DNA from: Eukaryota sp. TZLM1-RC
Lineage: Eukaryota > Metamonada: BaSk clade
DNA: 64,000 nucleotides
Reading direction: 5' to 3'
Assembly: GCA_040285825.1 (NCBI GenBank)
Contig: JAUPSS010000007.1
Span: 1,202,501-1,266,500 of the forward strand
Below the pieces are notes generated by a model, which was given only the letters and a program-made list of their open reading frames with translations, made no database searches and was not told where the DNA came from. This document shows, piece by piece, positions 10,386-20,051 of the stretch. Position 1 is the stretch's first letter. The number at the start of each line of letters is the position of its first letter. A program made the translations under genes and the position numbers.

Positions 10386-10702
10386 TAAATTGTTATCAAT
10401 ATATCATATTAGTACAGCAATACCAAAGACATTTTAAATAACAAAAAATAATTTTACTATTAACCATCCACACGAAATTCTGAGGTTGCAAGACTTTTAG
10501 GCAGTAGGTTATGCAATCAACGACAATCAATCAACCGAGGTAACTACCTTATTAAAATTGATTCAAGTAAATAATTCTACTCAAAATTTGTATAACACAG
10601 ATGTTTAGTAAAATAATTCAATTGCCTATAAAAAAGAATTAAATCTGTGTTGAACATCAACACTTAAAACCAACAGTATACTACCTAGCTCAGAAGGCAC
10701 CA
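10386..10702. other. Noncoding upstream region of the POLE4-like gene
   Basis: AT-rich, no ORF; conserved in arm 2 (about 29671-30000). It must contain the promoter and 5' UTR of the histone-fold gene. I see no unambiguous promoter motif. Confidence 0.4.
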
Positions 10703-11010
10703 ATGTCAACAACGAATCCTTCTACTACCATTCCTCTGGCACGAGTCAGGCGAATAGCCAAAGCTGATCCAGACACTAATAACATATCCAAACCAGCACT
10801 TGCAGTACTCTCCCACATTGCTGTTTGTTGATACATTGCAAGTACTCATTACAGGTTTTATTTACAGAAACACTAACCAAGGAATCATACAAGTTCTGTG
10901 AACAGTCTAACAGGAAAACACTGCAGTATGGAGATGTAGCTCAAGCCTGTCATGAGATTGATCAGTTTGATTTTCTGGAAGAGGTGGTGCCCAAAACCAA
11001 GACAGCCTAA
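10703..11010 (+). CDS. POLE4/Dpb3-like histone-fold protein, two exons
   Basis: Exon 1 is 10703-10822 (40 codons from ATG), then a 32-nt GT-AG intron (10823-10854), then exon 2 is 10855-11010 to TAA; the product is 91 residues. Unspliced, exon 1 meets TGA after two more codons. The spliced protein aligns end to end with the CBF/NF-Y/archaeal-type histone fold of POLE4: PLARVRRIAKADPD, then an LFTETL helix, then RKTLQYGDV...AIDEF-like (HEIDQFDFLEE). POLE4/Dpb3 is a small subunit of DNA polymerase epsilon; the related CHRAC-type subunit works in chromatin remodelling. POLE4 fits best because of the ADPD and FDFLEE positions. A second intact copy is at 29363-29670. Nuclear location is inferred. 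Confidence 0.85.
10823..10854 (+). other. 32-nt spliceosomal intron
   Basis: It begins GTTTGT, ends TACTCATTACAG, and contains a stop in the host frame. Removing it restores the histone-fold reading frame exactly. The same intron is at 29519-29550 in arm 2. Its length suggests that very short introns are normal in this genome. Confidence 0.85.
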
Positions 11011-11194
11011 CCTTTAACCCTAAAGATAGTCTAACGTGCATTTGCTTGGTTTTGTTCGTGGTTGATCCATTTCTTCCTCAGCTACTTTGTTTTTGGTTTT
11101 TGGTTTTATTGTAGGATTTTTGATAGGGTTTTTAATCCTTTGAAATGAATCAATTGCTTAAATTAAGTTTATTAAATAACATATGTACAACAAA

Positions 11195-11278
11195 AAAAGG
11201 AATATAAAAAATCAAATCAAATTAAATCAAATTAAATTAAATCAAATTAAATTAAATTAAATCAAATTAAATCAAATT
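11195..11278. repeat. Simple repeat of AAATCAAATTAAATT type
   Basis: Roughly 5-10-nt units of AAATC and AAATT are tandemly repeated just past the end of the 441-aa gene. It is low-complexity sequence, with no sign that it is more than a microsatellite. Confidence 0.8.
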
Positions 11279-12592
11279 GATTGGGTTATGAGTATGATGA
11301 TCACTTTTACCAACAAAAAACTCATTTTTTGTGTTTCCTTTTTTAGAAACAACAAAATCACTACCAATACAAAGACAATCAGGGTCAAATTGATTGCAAA
11401 ACTCAGTCAATTTTGACATTTTGGAACTCTGATATTTGGAATTTTCTATAACTCTACTGGTGGCATGACAAACTTTGGAAGAGCTATCAAATTTTAAATC
11501 ATTATTTAATATTTCCATCAAAGCAACTCTCGACTCTTCAATCAGAAAGGGGTCAACAAAGCTATCAAAATGATTAGTTTCCGCATGTTGTGTAACTAAA
11601 AATAGAACACATAATGTTGTTGATTTCAGTGTCAAACAAGATAGCTTACATTTAATTCTAGAATTTCCAAAACATTTAAATTGAGAAATGTCTCTATTTG
11701 GAATAGCTAAATAATTCTCGACTGCGGTTAAAAACTCCTCATAAACGTCATCAAAGGTTGACGATTGCTCGATAACGGAAGGTGCCACGTGGAGGTCAGA
11801 AAAACGTTGACTAACCACATCGGATGGTATATAACAATCAATCAAATTCGAAGAAATTGATGACGTCATTTGATTGACCTGGAATGCTAATAAAGTGTAA
11901 TATACCACTCTAAGCATCTCTTCCGGACATTGATAACAAATCACTTTTCCACCAGTTACTACTACTGACCCAAGCGGTATGACGGGTGGAGGGTTTGATC
12001 TAAGTCTCCATTGTTGGACCAGTTTGACTAGAGAAAGGTTGATGGAAGAAGAGAGGGTCGTGGGAGGAGAAGAGATAGGAACAAGTGATGGGAGACCAGA
12101 TGTAACGAAAGAAGGAATAAGAAGCGAAACAGAGTCGAGGAGAGTGGTATAAGGGGCATAAAACTGCTGAGGGAGAGAAAGAGTTGAAGGAAGACATCCA
12201 ACTACAGAATCAGCTACATAAATGAATGTAGAGAGAAGAGAAGATGCGACGGATGACGAGACAGATGAGTGAACACCCAAGCAGAGCACAATAGTGGACG
12301 ATAAACATTGAATGGCAAGGGTGAATGGTGTGCATGCTAAAGTAAAGGAGGGGTTAGAGTTTGGGTGAGACTTGGAGAGGGAAGAGTCAATGGTTAGTCT
12401 AGGTAGTGCAATGACTATTCTCGATAACTTGGAAAAATCTATGTTTTGGTTGGATGAAGCAAGGTCGTTACTAATGTAATTATAGACAATGGACTCGTCA
12501 AGGCTATCACAAGGTGAATTGACGGCATCAGTGTTATTAACTGCTAATACAAAATAAGAAGTTTCTGTAAAAGAACATGATTCAGTTGACAT
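11267..12592 (-). CDS. Uncharacterised 441-aa protein, possibly longin-type (CCZ1/HPS4-like)
   Basis: A single-exon ORF from ATG at 12592. No catalytic motif, signal peptide or membrane span is evident. The first 230 residues alternate hydrophobic strands with Ser-rich loops: SYFVLAV near the start, an FTLACTPFTLAIQ strand, and later VVVTGGKVICYQC followed by a helix with EEMLRVVYYTLL. This resembles the shape of the first longin domain of CCZ1/HPS4/Inturned proteins, where a strand '(G)xxVxWSG' is followed by a helix 'MRxLYxYL'. That likeness is to the shape only, so it is a weak proposal. If correct it would act in Rab GEF-dependent endolysosomal traffic. It lies between the arms and is not duplicated. 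The Ser/Pro/Thr-rich middle is probably disordered. Confidence 0.55.
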   Translation of the reverse strand: MSTESCSFTETSYFVLAVNNTDAVNSPCDSLDESIVYNYISNDLASSNQNIDFSKLSRIVIALPRLTIDSSLSKSHPNSNPSFTLACTPFTLAIQCLSSTIVLCLGVHSSVSSSVASSLLSTFIYVADSVVGCLPSTLSLPQQFYAPYTTLLDSVSLLIPSFVTSGLPSLVPISSPPTTLSSSINLSLVKLVQQWRLRSNPPPVIPLGSVVVTGGKVICYQCPEEMLRVVYYTLLAFQVNQMTSSISSNLIDCYIPSDVVSQRFSDLHVAPSVIEQSSTFDDVYEEFLTAVENYLAIPNRDISQFKCFGNSRIKCKLSCLTLKSTTLCVLFLVTQHAETNHFDSFVDPFLIEESRVALMEILNNDLKFDSSSKVCHATSRVIENSKYQSSKMSKLTEFCNQFDPDCLCIGSDFVVSKKGNTKNEFFVGKSDHHTHNPINLI

Positions 12593-12848
12593 CAGCTAGA
12601 AGCACAATGAATGTCAAGCAGTAGTGACACGCTCAGATTATGGGTTTAGAAGGTCCAAGTTGGAAGATGGAAAAGAACTGTGTTATATCCAGTGTTCAGA
12701 ATTTTGACTTCACGGTGGCACATAGTGGTGTATTTTTTAGCCTATAAAAGCTGTTACCTTCTGACATTGTCAAATCATTATGAATAAAACATGTTTATTT
12801 TTACAAACTAATACTAATCCCACAAAGAACAACGCATTTCAGATCATA

Positions 12849-13270
12849 TCATTCCTCCTCAATGTCCTCCGAAACATAAAGATTTCTGAAATAACAAGGA
12901 TCGTATAGGACTTCCTCGTCCAGTGGATAATCTACTTCTTGGTCCTGCTCGTTGACTGCCTCTGCAATTTCCTCCATCTCTTCCATCATTTTCAGTATTT
13001 CAGCATTCATCCATATGAATAAAAGTCACATATGGCATGTATGCGTCCTCTCGGATATTCCACTTCATCATAAGCATTATTAGGGGAAATGTATTCAAAT
13101 ACAGGGTGTTTCCTACCAGGCCATGGTATTGGAAACAAAGAAAGGAGAAAGGAATTGAAATTTTTGAAATGAAATTGACCACCAAGAAAACCACCATATT
13201 GACACCAACCACCACGTGGTCCACATGGTGGTAAAATTGAACCACGTGGTGGTGTCCGAACACTGGTCAT
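12849..13270 (-). CDS. Possible small gene: Gly/Pro-rich start, acidic end
   Basis: Two overlapping minus-strand frames look coding. 13007-13270 starts with ATG and is rich in Gly, Pro and aromatics (PPRGSILPPCGPRGG). 12849 to about 13028, in another frame, encodes an acidic tail (KMMEEMEEIAEAV...EEVLYDP...VSEDIEEE) ending in TGA. They could be one protein joined by a short intron or split by a one-base frameshift; I could not find a convincing splice pair. The CCACGTGG palindromes near 13212 and 13242 come from the glycine-rich part. Function unknown. Confidence 0.3.
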
Positions 13271-13479
13271 ATCTTTGAATAGAAGTGTTCCAAATGTTCA
13301 ACTGAACGTATGCCCAACTGGGTTACTAACTTCGGGCTAGATCAAGAACTTTAATAATGAGAGTGAAGCTCCTATAACTGCAACTTCTTTTCCTGAAATA
13401 CCTTTTTATCTGCTACACCATTGTTTTTTGTTCATTTTTAATTTATTACTTTCGAAAAAATAAACACAAAATTTTTTTT

Positions 13480-13997
13480 AATTTAATTTTATTCAAAACC
13501 TATAAATCAACATCAAAAAAATCCATCTCTCCCAAAACAAAAACACTAGATGCAGCTCTCTCATAGTGAGATCCAAGAGAAAGCAAAGCATCAGAAACCA
13601 TCTTCAACATCCTCTTAAAAATAGAAAACACAATTCTATTTTGCCAAAACAATCTGTTGAAATTTCTGCCAGTTCTTCTCTTTACAATCATTTCAAAATC
13701 ATCCAAAAAACGTAAAGCAGTTTGTGCAAGTGAACCAAAAAGGGAAAATACAAATGGATACAAATTGTATTTTGCATGCTGTAGACTGGCCAATTTGGAC
13801 AAAGGCTCATTGTATTTTTTGAATTTAAAATTTTCAGCATTTGAAAGGGGATTATGAATTTCAGAATTAACAAGCCTTTCATTTGAGGCATTACAAGGAT
13901 CAACAGACATTACATCCAATAAAATGATGCTTCCATCTAATCCAGGTAATATGACATCACCTCTATTATTCTTATGAAAATCATTTTCAGCACAAAA
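13480..13997 (-). mobile_element. L-C LINE, 3' fragment
   Basis: Minus-strand coding at 13500-13919 and a little upstream matches the L-C copy at 60790-61250: a DAEDDFHKNN segment, an endonuclease core RGDVILPGLDGS, then FNRLFWQNRIVFSIFK and the tail FVLGEMDFFDVDL. AT-rich 3' sequence with an ATTTTATT run (AATAAAAT on the minus strand) lies at 13482-13490. It is 5'-truncated at about 13997; no target-site duplication was recognised. Confidence 0.75.
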
Positions 13998-15190
13998 TTA
14001 TAAAGTCTTAATCTTCATATCCCAAATCAGCCAACAGAAATTGACTGGAAGTTTTTCCTTCATCAATGCGACCAAGAGATAATGAAGCAGAAGAGAGAGA
14101 CATAACATTGAATAGGTTTTATAAAAATAAATTAATAAATAAGTAAATGAAACAATTGTCGAATATCTATAGCTGCACTGTTTTTGTCAAATTTGAAGGA
14201 GTGTATTTGAATTTCAGTAGTAAATAAAGCGCCGTTTGTTTCTAAGGATGTGAAATGCTGATGTCAAACACAACAATGGAAAACATAAATGGACAATCTG
14301 TTTGTGATTTATTCCTTGCTGAAATTATGACAATATGGTGCTAGGTTGTGATGTGGGCAATTAGTCTAGAATGGACACCACTAGTGATGTCTCTTATAAA
14401 GGCCAGTCAAATTAAATAAACACCCAATTATTCTTTATTCTGTCGTAGCATGACACGTGAAGCATCGGTTAACAATTATGGTTAGAGGAATGATTCTGCT
14501 TAACGCAAAGAACAATGCAAATCAGTGGAAGTGAGCTCCTTAAGAAGACCACAACAGAAATTAGATTGTTTTTATTTTTCTTAAGAGATTTTTTTAATGT
14601 GAATAGTATGAGTCTGTGGACGTTGCAATGCTTATTTTGGAAAATTATATCTTTTTGATTTAAAAAAGGTGTGTTTTTCAAGTATTTTGTGAGGAATTCA
14701 TGTTTAATATTTATCAAACAATTCCGTGCATTCAATTTATTCAAAATCAAAAAGAGCAAAAAATAGCCGGCAAGCTCATTGGTTTTCCAAAGATATGAAA
14801 GACGAACAGTTTTCGATACAATTACGGACACATCGTCCAAAAAGAATCTCCAAAATCAAAATAATTAACAAACAAAAATATTTTTAGCAAATTGGGTTTT
14901 GCCAATTAATAGCAGTTTTTTAGAAAATGAGCGGGAAAAACTCAGCTTGAGTAATCTTCAGTAATTTCGCGCCAAAGAAAACTAGAAGACGAACAACTAA
15001 AATTGATTATATCTAATAATTTAAATTTTATTTTTAATATATGTGAGTGGAAAGTTAATGCATATGTGGAGAAATGTGTGTTGACCTTCCTCCCACGTAT
15101 ACACACTAAAACTCAACATTTTTTCAGCATTTTTTTATGTTAAAGCATTTACATCAGCAATGTAACTTTTCTGCAAAACAAAACTCACTG
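13998..15190. other. Mostly featureless intergenic DNA
   Basis: A 31-codon minus ORF (about 14008-14103, starting MSLSSASLSLGRIDEGK) and a 123-codon minus ORF (14469-14840, starting MDDVSVIV) are present. Neither resembles a family I recognise and both could be chance. The rest is AT-rich with no clear signal. Confidence 0.35.
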
Positions 15191-15194
15191 CTCC

Positions 15195-15345
15195 AGGAAT
15201 GTTGAAAAGTCACTTATTTTCTTCCGCAAATTTGGTTGGTATTGGATTTACTAAATCTTCAATTTTGTGTCAATCAGCATTCTTGGGTGGTGGCAAAAAA
15301 ATTTATTTATGAATTTGCTCGTAGATTTCCTGATGATGACTTTTT
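15195..15345 (+). mobile_element. LINE internal fragment, plus orientation
   Basis: It matches the plus-strand LINE piece repeated in the 39.6-55.6 kb array (the KSHLFSS...GIGF...FCVNQHSWVV region, ending at FARRFPDD), with indels that break the frame. It ends at a short A-rich junction directly against the opposite-strand L-E LINE. Confidence 0.65.
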
Positions 15346-15369
15346 CTTTATTTAAACAAAAACAAAAAT

Positions 15370-16136
15370 GTTAAAAACTAAAAATCTATTTCCTCAAACT
15401 CCACATTTACCATTGACAATTTACCTGCAGCATTTTCTCCAAGAAATCTTCCTAGTGTGAACAACGAGCTAGAAACTAGGCTATGGTTCCCTTTAAAAAT
15501 AGAAAATACAATTTTATTTTGCCAAAAAGTTCGGTCAAATATTTTTCCAGATCTGTTTTTGACATTAGATGAAAAATCGTCCAAGAAAGGTAATGCGGTT
15601 TTACCCAAGGTTCCCCAAAGATGGTGCCAATTTTTCATTTGAGCTGTTTGATACATCAGTAGATCTGACGTCAATAATAATCATTGATCCATTAAGACCG
15701 GGAACTGACACATCAGCGTGGCTATCACAAAAGAATTTTTGTCAGCTTCATGAGCCAATTTTGAAAGCAAAGGTTCCAAAAGGGATTCGATCTTGTAAGA
15801 TTTAAAAGTACAATAGAGCTGATCACGGACTGCATCATGCACTTTTGATCTAAAAGTAATAAAACGATTACAATTAAATAAATGGGTTGGAGTGAAACAC
15901 TTTCCACATTTACAAATTAAACCATGAACAACATTATCAGGCCAAATAATAGATGGAAGACGCATAGATAACAAAAAGCAAGGGTCATTGAGAAACAAAC
16001 CATGAACTCTTGGTACTTGATTAATCAAACAAGAGGCAGAACTATCACAAACATCCAGTAAAAAATTTGCATAAGCAAGAATTCTTCTTCTTGGCCATGC
16101 CAGGACGTACCTCATATCCAGGCATTCAAATATCAC
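15370..16136 (-). mobile_element. L-E LINE, 5'-truncated
   Basis: The minus frames at 15681-16136 and 15378-15674 encode the C-terminal region: PRVHGLFLNDP, a CCHC finger (CKCGK...THLFNC), FRSKVHDAVRDQLY, then a frame change and FLDDFSSNVKNRSGKIFDRTFWQNKIVFSIFK, ending FEEIDF. The endonuclease core is damaged at the break. It is 5'-truncated near 16136 at a SLAYANFLLD-type segment. Confidence 0.75.
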
Positions 16137-16594
16137 TGTCAGTTTTTGTTGAAACTTCTTTACACATTATCTTAAAATAAATAAATCACAGGGAGGAATC
16201 TCCTGAACCAAATCGAAAAAACATGGACTCCAAGTTACTGAAAAACGGACTGTTTGGTTTTATTAATTTTGAGTCCTAATTCATGAAGTAGATAGACAGG
16301 TTCACAAGTTGTAATGAATATGATCACAGATTAAGAAAATTGTGCAAAACAACAGATAATCCTTATAGGCCTGTGTAGTCAATGCCAAAGAGTAAAACAA
16401 ATTGGAATAATAGCCAATCAATGCTTCAATGCCGTCATTTTTAATCATTATGATTGCTGATGAAGTAACATTTGAGTCAGGCCACACACACATTCCAATG
16501 ATTTTCACATTAGATAATTTTCGTTATGTTTCAAATCCAGTTGGATATTTGGATGAAAGTACTGAATATTGTGATTTGGTTATTTATAAAATTA
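16137..16594. other. Intergenic DNA, no recognisable feature
   Basis: AT-rich with short ORFs on both strands, none with a recognisable domain. Part may be old LINE sequence (a LINE-like stretch SLEFF...QEIP at about 16190-16240 on the minus strand). Confidence 0.3.
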
Positions 16595-16745
16595 TTGAAA
16601 ATTCTTCCAATTCTTTCCTTTACAAATACATTGTAATCCTCAAGCCAATCTTGAGCAACCTAGAGTACCCTGACCTAGAGATCCGAGCAAAGAAAAAACA
16701 AAAGGACATTTATTATTTTGGGCATCAAAATTTTGAATACACCCG
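16595..16745 (-). mobile_element. Old L-B LINE remnant
   Basis: The sequence tracks the L-B copy at 19672-19800: the ATTCTTCCAxTTCTTTCCxTTACAA block, the CTCAAG block and AGAGATCCxAGCAAAGAAAA. Numerous substitutions place it among the oldest remnants in the window. It is non-coding now. Confidence 0.6.
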
Positions 16746-17338
16746 ACAGCTTATTGTGGATGAACAAACTTCATCAGGGTTACTGGAGTGATTTTACTTT
16801 AAGATTTATCATGCTCAAGCAATATACTTGATTCATTATGCACCACACAAGATAAGTACAATAATCACATTTATTAAAATGAAAATCATCTAAAACATCT
16901 TCAAAATAGAATCTAAGGATCATTCATTGTCATTCTTGATGTCAGTACCCAGTCTATGAGGACCATTGCACCTTTCAATGTCATCAATCTGTTCATCTGA
17001 AGATTCAAGATCCTATTCACATATCAAATTCCGTTCGACAGAAGGAAGTGAGGTCATGGAAATGAAAAGTTGATGGGTGTTTTGTGGAGAGAATATGTGA
17101 AGTAAATGAAGAAGACTGAGTCAGGTTCCAGAATTGATTAAGTGTAAATCAATATAAAGATCCTTACTCTACATTTAGGTAAACCTATAAGAAACTTCTG
17201 TGACTCCTGGTGTTGAGTTGATCAAGTGTTGTTCAGTAGTAATCTATTATTGCAACAAACAAGTGATGTCATTTCCAAACAATAGGATATCTCTTTCATC
17301 ATCAGGTCTCACCTACATGTGCCAATAATGGACTTACA
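16746..17338. other. Intergenic DNA upstream of the U-box gene
   Basis: A minus-strand reading of about 16938-17057 gives a short acidic peptide (DLESSDEQIDDIER) interrupted by an in-frame TAG; it may be the last exon of an unrecognised gene. The promoter of the U-box gene must lie toward 17338. Confidence 0.3.
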
Positions 17339-18040
17339 ATGACCTACACCGTTTGCATTCCACTATCTATTATACTTCTTATCAGTATCATCTTTGTGTT
17401 TTTAGTTTTGCTTTTCGTTTGCATTCAATGTCTCAAGTGTCGACCAAATAACACCCAATTGCACGTACAAGAAGCGATTCCTGCTGATGACCACCAATCA
17501 TCATCCCCTCTTTATTACCAACCACAACAGTTTCAGATCAACAACCAGTCCAATAACAATAACGAGCTGGATAACCTACCGTTACCAAGTGTGGGTTCTC
17601 TCGTAGATGCTCCTCTTAGTCCTGTTGATCATAGGAAGTCAAGAGAAGTCAAGGAAAGTCAAAGTGCCGAGATTTCACTTAAGCTACCAATAGATACCAA
17701 AGGTCATAGGAGACATTGGTCTTCGCTATCAGCTGAAATAACCCATCTCAGATGTCCACCCACTCCTTCTATACTGTCATCACCATTCAAAAGGAGAATG
17801 GCGAAGGATCTTGTTGTACCAGAAGAACTAGTTTGTCCTATTTCTCTTGAGGTACCCGTTGAGCCAGTCATACTGATAGGAGACGGGAACATTTATGAAA
17901 GAAAAGTCATTGAAGATTGGTTGAAGAACAGCTTAACTTCGCCTATAACAGGCCTGGAACTACATGATTCTAGCATAGTTACTTCATATCCGATCAGGAA
18001 TTTGTGCTATGAATGGAGAAAAAGGCTAGAAAAGAAGTAG
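17339..18040 (+). CDS. Membrane-anchored U-box protein, putative E3 ubiquitin ligase
   Basis: 233 residues from ATG at 17339. Residues 5-30 form one strongly hydrophobic helix (IPLSIILLISIIFVFLVLLF) followed by CIQCLKC, a likely signal anchor with a cysteine cluster that could be palmitoylated. A Gln/Asn/Ser-rich spacer follows (about 45-150). The last 75 residues are a U-box: VPEELVCPISLEVPVEPVIL, then GNIYERKVIEDWL, TSPITG, and IRNLCYEWRKR. U-boxes bind E2 enzymes without zinc and transfer ubiquitin; here the domain would face the cytosol from a membrane. The substrate is unknown. The gene is convergent with the PH-domain gene 220 bp away. Confidence 0.85.
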   Translation: MTYTVCIPLSIILLISIIFVFLVLLFVCIQCLKCRPNNTQLHVQEAIPADDHQSSSPLYYQPQQFQINNQSNNNNELDNLPLPSVGSLVDAPLSPVDHRKSREVKESQSAEISLKLPIDTKGHRRHWSSLSAEITHLRCPPTPSILSSPFKRRMAKDLVVPEELVCPISLEVPVEPVILIGDGNIYERKVIEDWLKNSLTSPITGLELHDSSIVTSYPIRNLCYEWRKRLEKK

Positions 18041-18259
18041 AAATAAATCACATTTTATTGTAAACCATGCTGAAGTTAAACCTTTAGTTTGTGTTTCTAT
18101 CACAGCAACTTTGAAAATTTGGTAATTGTCCAAACCGTTTTTGACAATCAAAAAACTAATAAACCCTAATAAATCTCAAAAAAACAACTTGGTGAAAAAT
18201 CAAAAAACACTAAAAAATACGTTAAAAGCAACAAGAAATTGTGATTGCTCAGTCAAAAC

Positions 18260-18880
18260 TTACTCTAAGCAGACACGATTTCTCCTTGAAAATTGCTTGT
18301 AAACATCACAACTCAAAGTGAACAATTCTTGATTCCGTAAGCTTTCCTTATGTGTGTCAGAAGCATCAAGTATGGAATCTATCCAAGACTCCATTACCTT
18401 CTGGGTGGGTGCGGCGAGGTGGAAAACACGGTCTACTGTGAGGATAGAGAAATGGTGGTTACCATCCTCCATGACGCCTTTCACATGCACTGTAGCTCTG
18501 CGTAAAGGGATTCGTCCGACTGGTCTATTGTATTGAGCAGCCCCCTTGCAGTAATAAAGATAGTTTTCTCCTGAAGGATCTAGCTTAAGAGCAAAAAAGC
18601 GCTCTTTGAAAGAAGTATTCATGCGTCCTCTTTTGACAAGAAAGCCAGCCTTCTCCGGACAAAGATGTCCCAGTGTTGGAAAGGCCATGGTAGAGTCGGA
18701 CGCTTTACTGAAAGAATATGCTACCGATTGAATTGTTAAAAGCTTTGTTAAAGTCAGGGCAGAGCAGGAGTTGCCCTTGGAAAGCCTGAATTTAAATGAA
18801 GATAGAATAAAGAATATCATTAACAATACTGTGCCAAACTGTTGACAAAATTCATTGTCTAACCTAGGCTGGATATTCAT
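18260..18880 (-). CDS. PH-domain protein
   Basis: The ORF is 206 codons from the first ATG, but the likely start is the ATG at 18688 (MAFPTLGHLCPEKAGFL), giving about 142 residues. The upstream 64 codons hold a hydrophobic stretch (GTVLLMIFFILSSF) that may be 5' UTR or intron. From there a pleckstrin-homology fold is clear: AGFLVKRGRMNTSFKERFFALK (strands 1-2), YLYYCKG, GRIPLRRATV, HHFSILTVDRVFHLAA, and the closing helix VMESWIDSILDA with the invariant Trp. The basic KRGR...K in the first loop fits phosphoinositide binding, so membrane recruitment is likely but inferred. Confidence 0.8.
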   Translation of the reverse strand: MNIQPRLDNEFCQQFGTVLLMIFFILSSFKFRLSKGNSCSALTLTKLLTIQSVAYSFSKASDSTMAFPTLGHLCPEKAGFLVKRGRMNTSFKERFFALKLDPSGENYLYYCKGAAQYNRPVGRIPLRRATVHVKGVMEDGNHHFSILTVDRVFHLAAPTQKVMESWIDSILDASDTHKESLRNQELFTLSCDVYKQFSRRNRVCLE

Positions 18881-19454
18881 TTGGGGTCAGAAGCTTGTGT
18901 ATTAAGGTGTGAATGAGGTCACTGAGGAACCAACTCTCTATTTATATTTGTTGTCAAATGAACCTGACTGGAGTTATAACTGGTTCTAGTAGTTGTGCAT
19001 GCTTCTTTAGTCGACAAACAAATGTGATTATCATCCAGAGTTTTTGTAAACACATTCTGCAGATTTACTGTCAGTAAAAGCGTTATTTACATCATCATCT
19101 TTTTGAAAAGAAGTATGATGGAATCTACATTCAGAACAAAAATGAAGCAACTATATAAAGGAACCAGACATAAAAGATCATTTGTTTTGAAAAAAGCTAA
19201 CCATTCACTCTCCAGTACTGTACTTGACTTCAATTTACTTGAATTAAAATCATTTCACAAAAAGCAACCATACAAAGGTTTGTGGGACAAAGATTGTTTA
19301 ATATTTTAATTATTGTGGAAAACTCCTTACTTGACTTGGAATGAGTCGGCCGATCTAATTAAACTTATGCAGGAAAAAAAGAGAGTTTGATTGTTTGCAA
19401 AAATTGTGTTGTTTGTTTAATTGAGTATGATTTAAATAAAACAAAAAAATTTTG
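18881..19454. other. Intergenic DNA with one doubtful small ORF
   Basis: A plus ORF at 19103-19309 (68 codons, very basic, starting MKRSMMESTFRTKMKQLYKG) is the only candidate. It has no recognisable domain, and nothing around it argues for expression. Confidence 0.3.
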
Positions 19455-19975
19455 GGGCGTTTTTGTATTATTTTATTCATTCAACAAGAAATATGAAAAC
19501 ATAAAACACAATTAAAACTCCACATCCTCAAAACCTGTCTCCCCTACATCAAAACAATTAATTGCTAAAGATTCAGAAAATTTTCCAAAAGAAGAGAGTG
19601 AATCAGAAATTAGTTTTACAATTCCCTTAAAAATAAAAAATACAATTCTGTTTTGCCAGTAAACACGATTGAAAATTCTTCCAGTTCTTTCCATTACAAC
19701 TACAACAAAATCCTCAAGGAAAGCCATAGCAGCCTTACCTAGAGATCCAAGCAAAGAAAAAAGAAAGGGACATAAATTATATTGGGCATGAGAATTTTCA
19801 TTAATCGAGGAAATGGGTTTCGCATATTTAGCAATTTTATATTTTTCGCCTGCAAGAAGAGGATTATTTACATCCGAGTAAATGAGATGCTCGTTAGAAG
19901 AGTTACAAAGGTCAATAGACATGGTGTCTAAAATAGTAAAACTACCATTTAAACCGGGAACAACTAGATCAAACA
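19455..19975 (-). mobile_element. L-B LINE, 3' fragment
   Basis: The minus frame at 19512-19976 encodes VVPGLNGSFTILDTMSIDLC (endonuclease core), the basic KYKIAKYAKP block, FLEDFVVVVMERTGRIFNRVYWQNRIVF, and the tail FDVGETGFEDVEF. It is very close to the L-B insertion at 58675-59393. It is 5'-truncated inside the endonuclease core and ends 70-80 bp upstream of the 2029-aa gene. Confidence 0.8.
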
Positions 19976-20051
19976 AATTTTTTTTTGGTTTAGGTGTATT
20001 TGTAATTCTGATTCTTTATCCTAAAGAATTATTTCCAATCACCATCAATCA

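Larger units (their letters stand above)
5049..11095. repeat. Arm 1 of a large inverted segmental duplication
   Basis: This stretch reappears reverse-complemented at about 29281-38140 with few substitutions and indels. It holds, in order, the exo-Fanzor pseudogene, an L-C LINE remnant, a DJ-1 gene, an L-F LINE and a POLE4-like gene. Homology begins near 5049, where LRR sequence stops, and ends near 11095. Arm 2 is longer because it carries an inserted LINE of about 2.85 kb. About 18 kb of mostly single-copy DNA separates the arms. Confidence 0.92.

Noticed and set aside
13037-13301. CCACGTGG palindromes as regulatory E/G-boxes
   Set aside because: They fall within a likely Gly/Pro-rich coding stretch, where ACGTGG-type runs arise from codon repetition.
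14469-14840. 123-codon ORF starting MDDVSVIV as an RT fragment
   Set aside because: The MDD resembles the RT box, but no flanking RT motif follows and the composition is that of random AT-rich DNA.
16429-16791. 120-codon plus ORF
   Set aside because: Its second half is the antisense of an old L-B LINE remnant; nothing supports coding.
5202-17020. Reassigned TAG codon (in-frame TAG in the exo-Fanzor gene and in a short peptide near 17015)
   Set aside because: Arm 2 has AAG at the corresponding exo-Fanzor codon, and several good genes (U-box, LINEs) end in TAG, so TAG is an ordinary stop.
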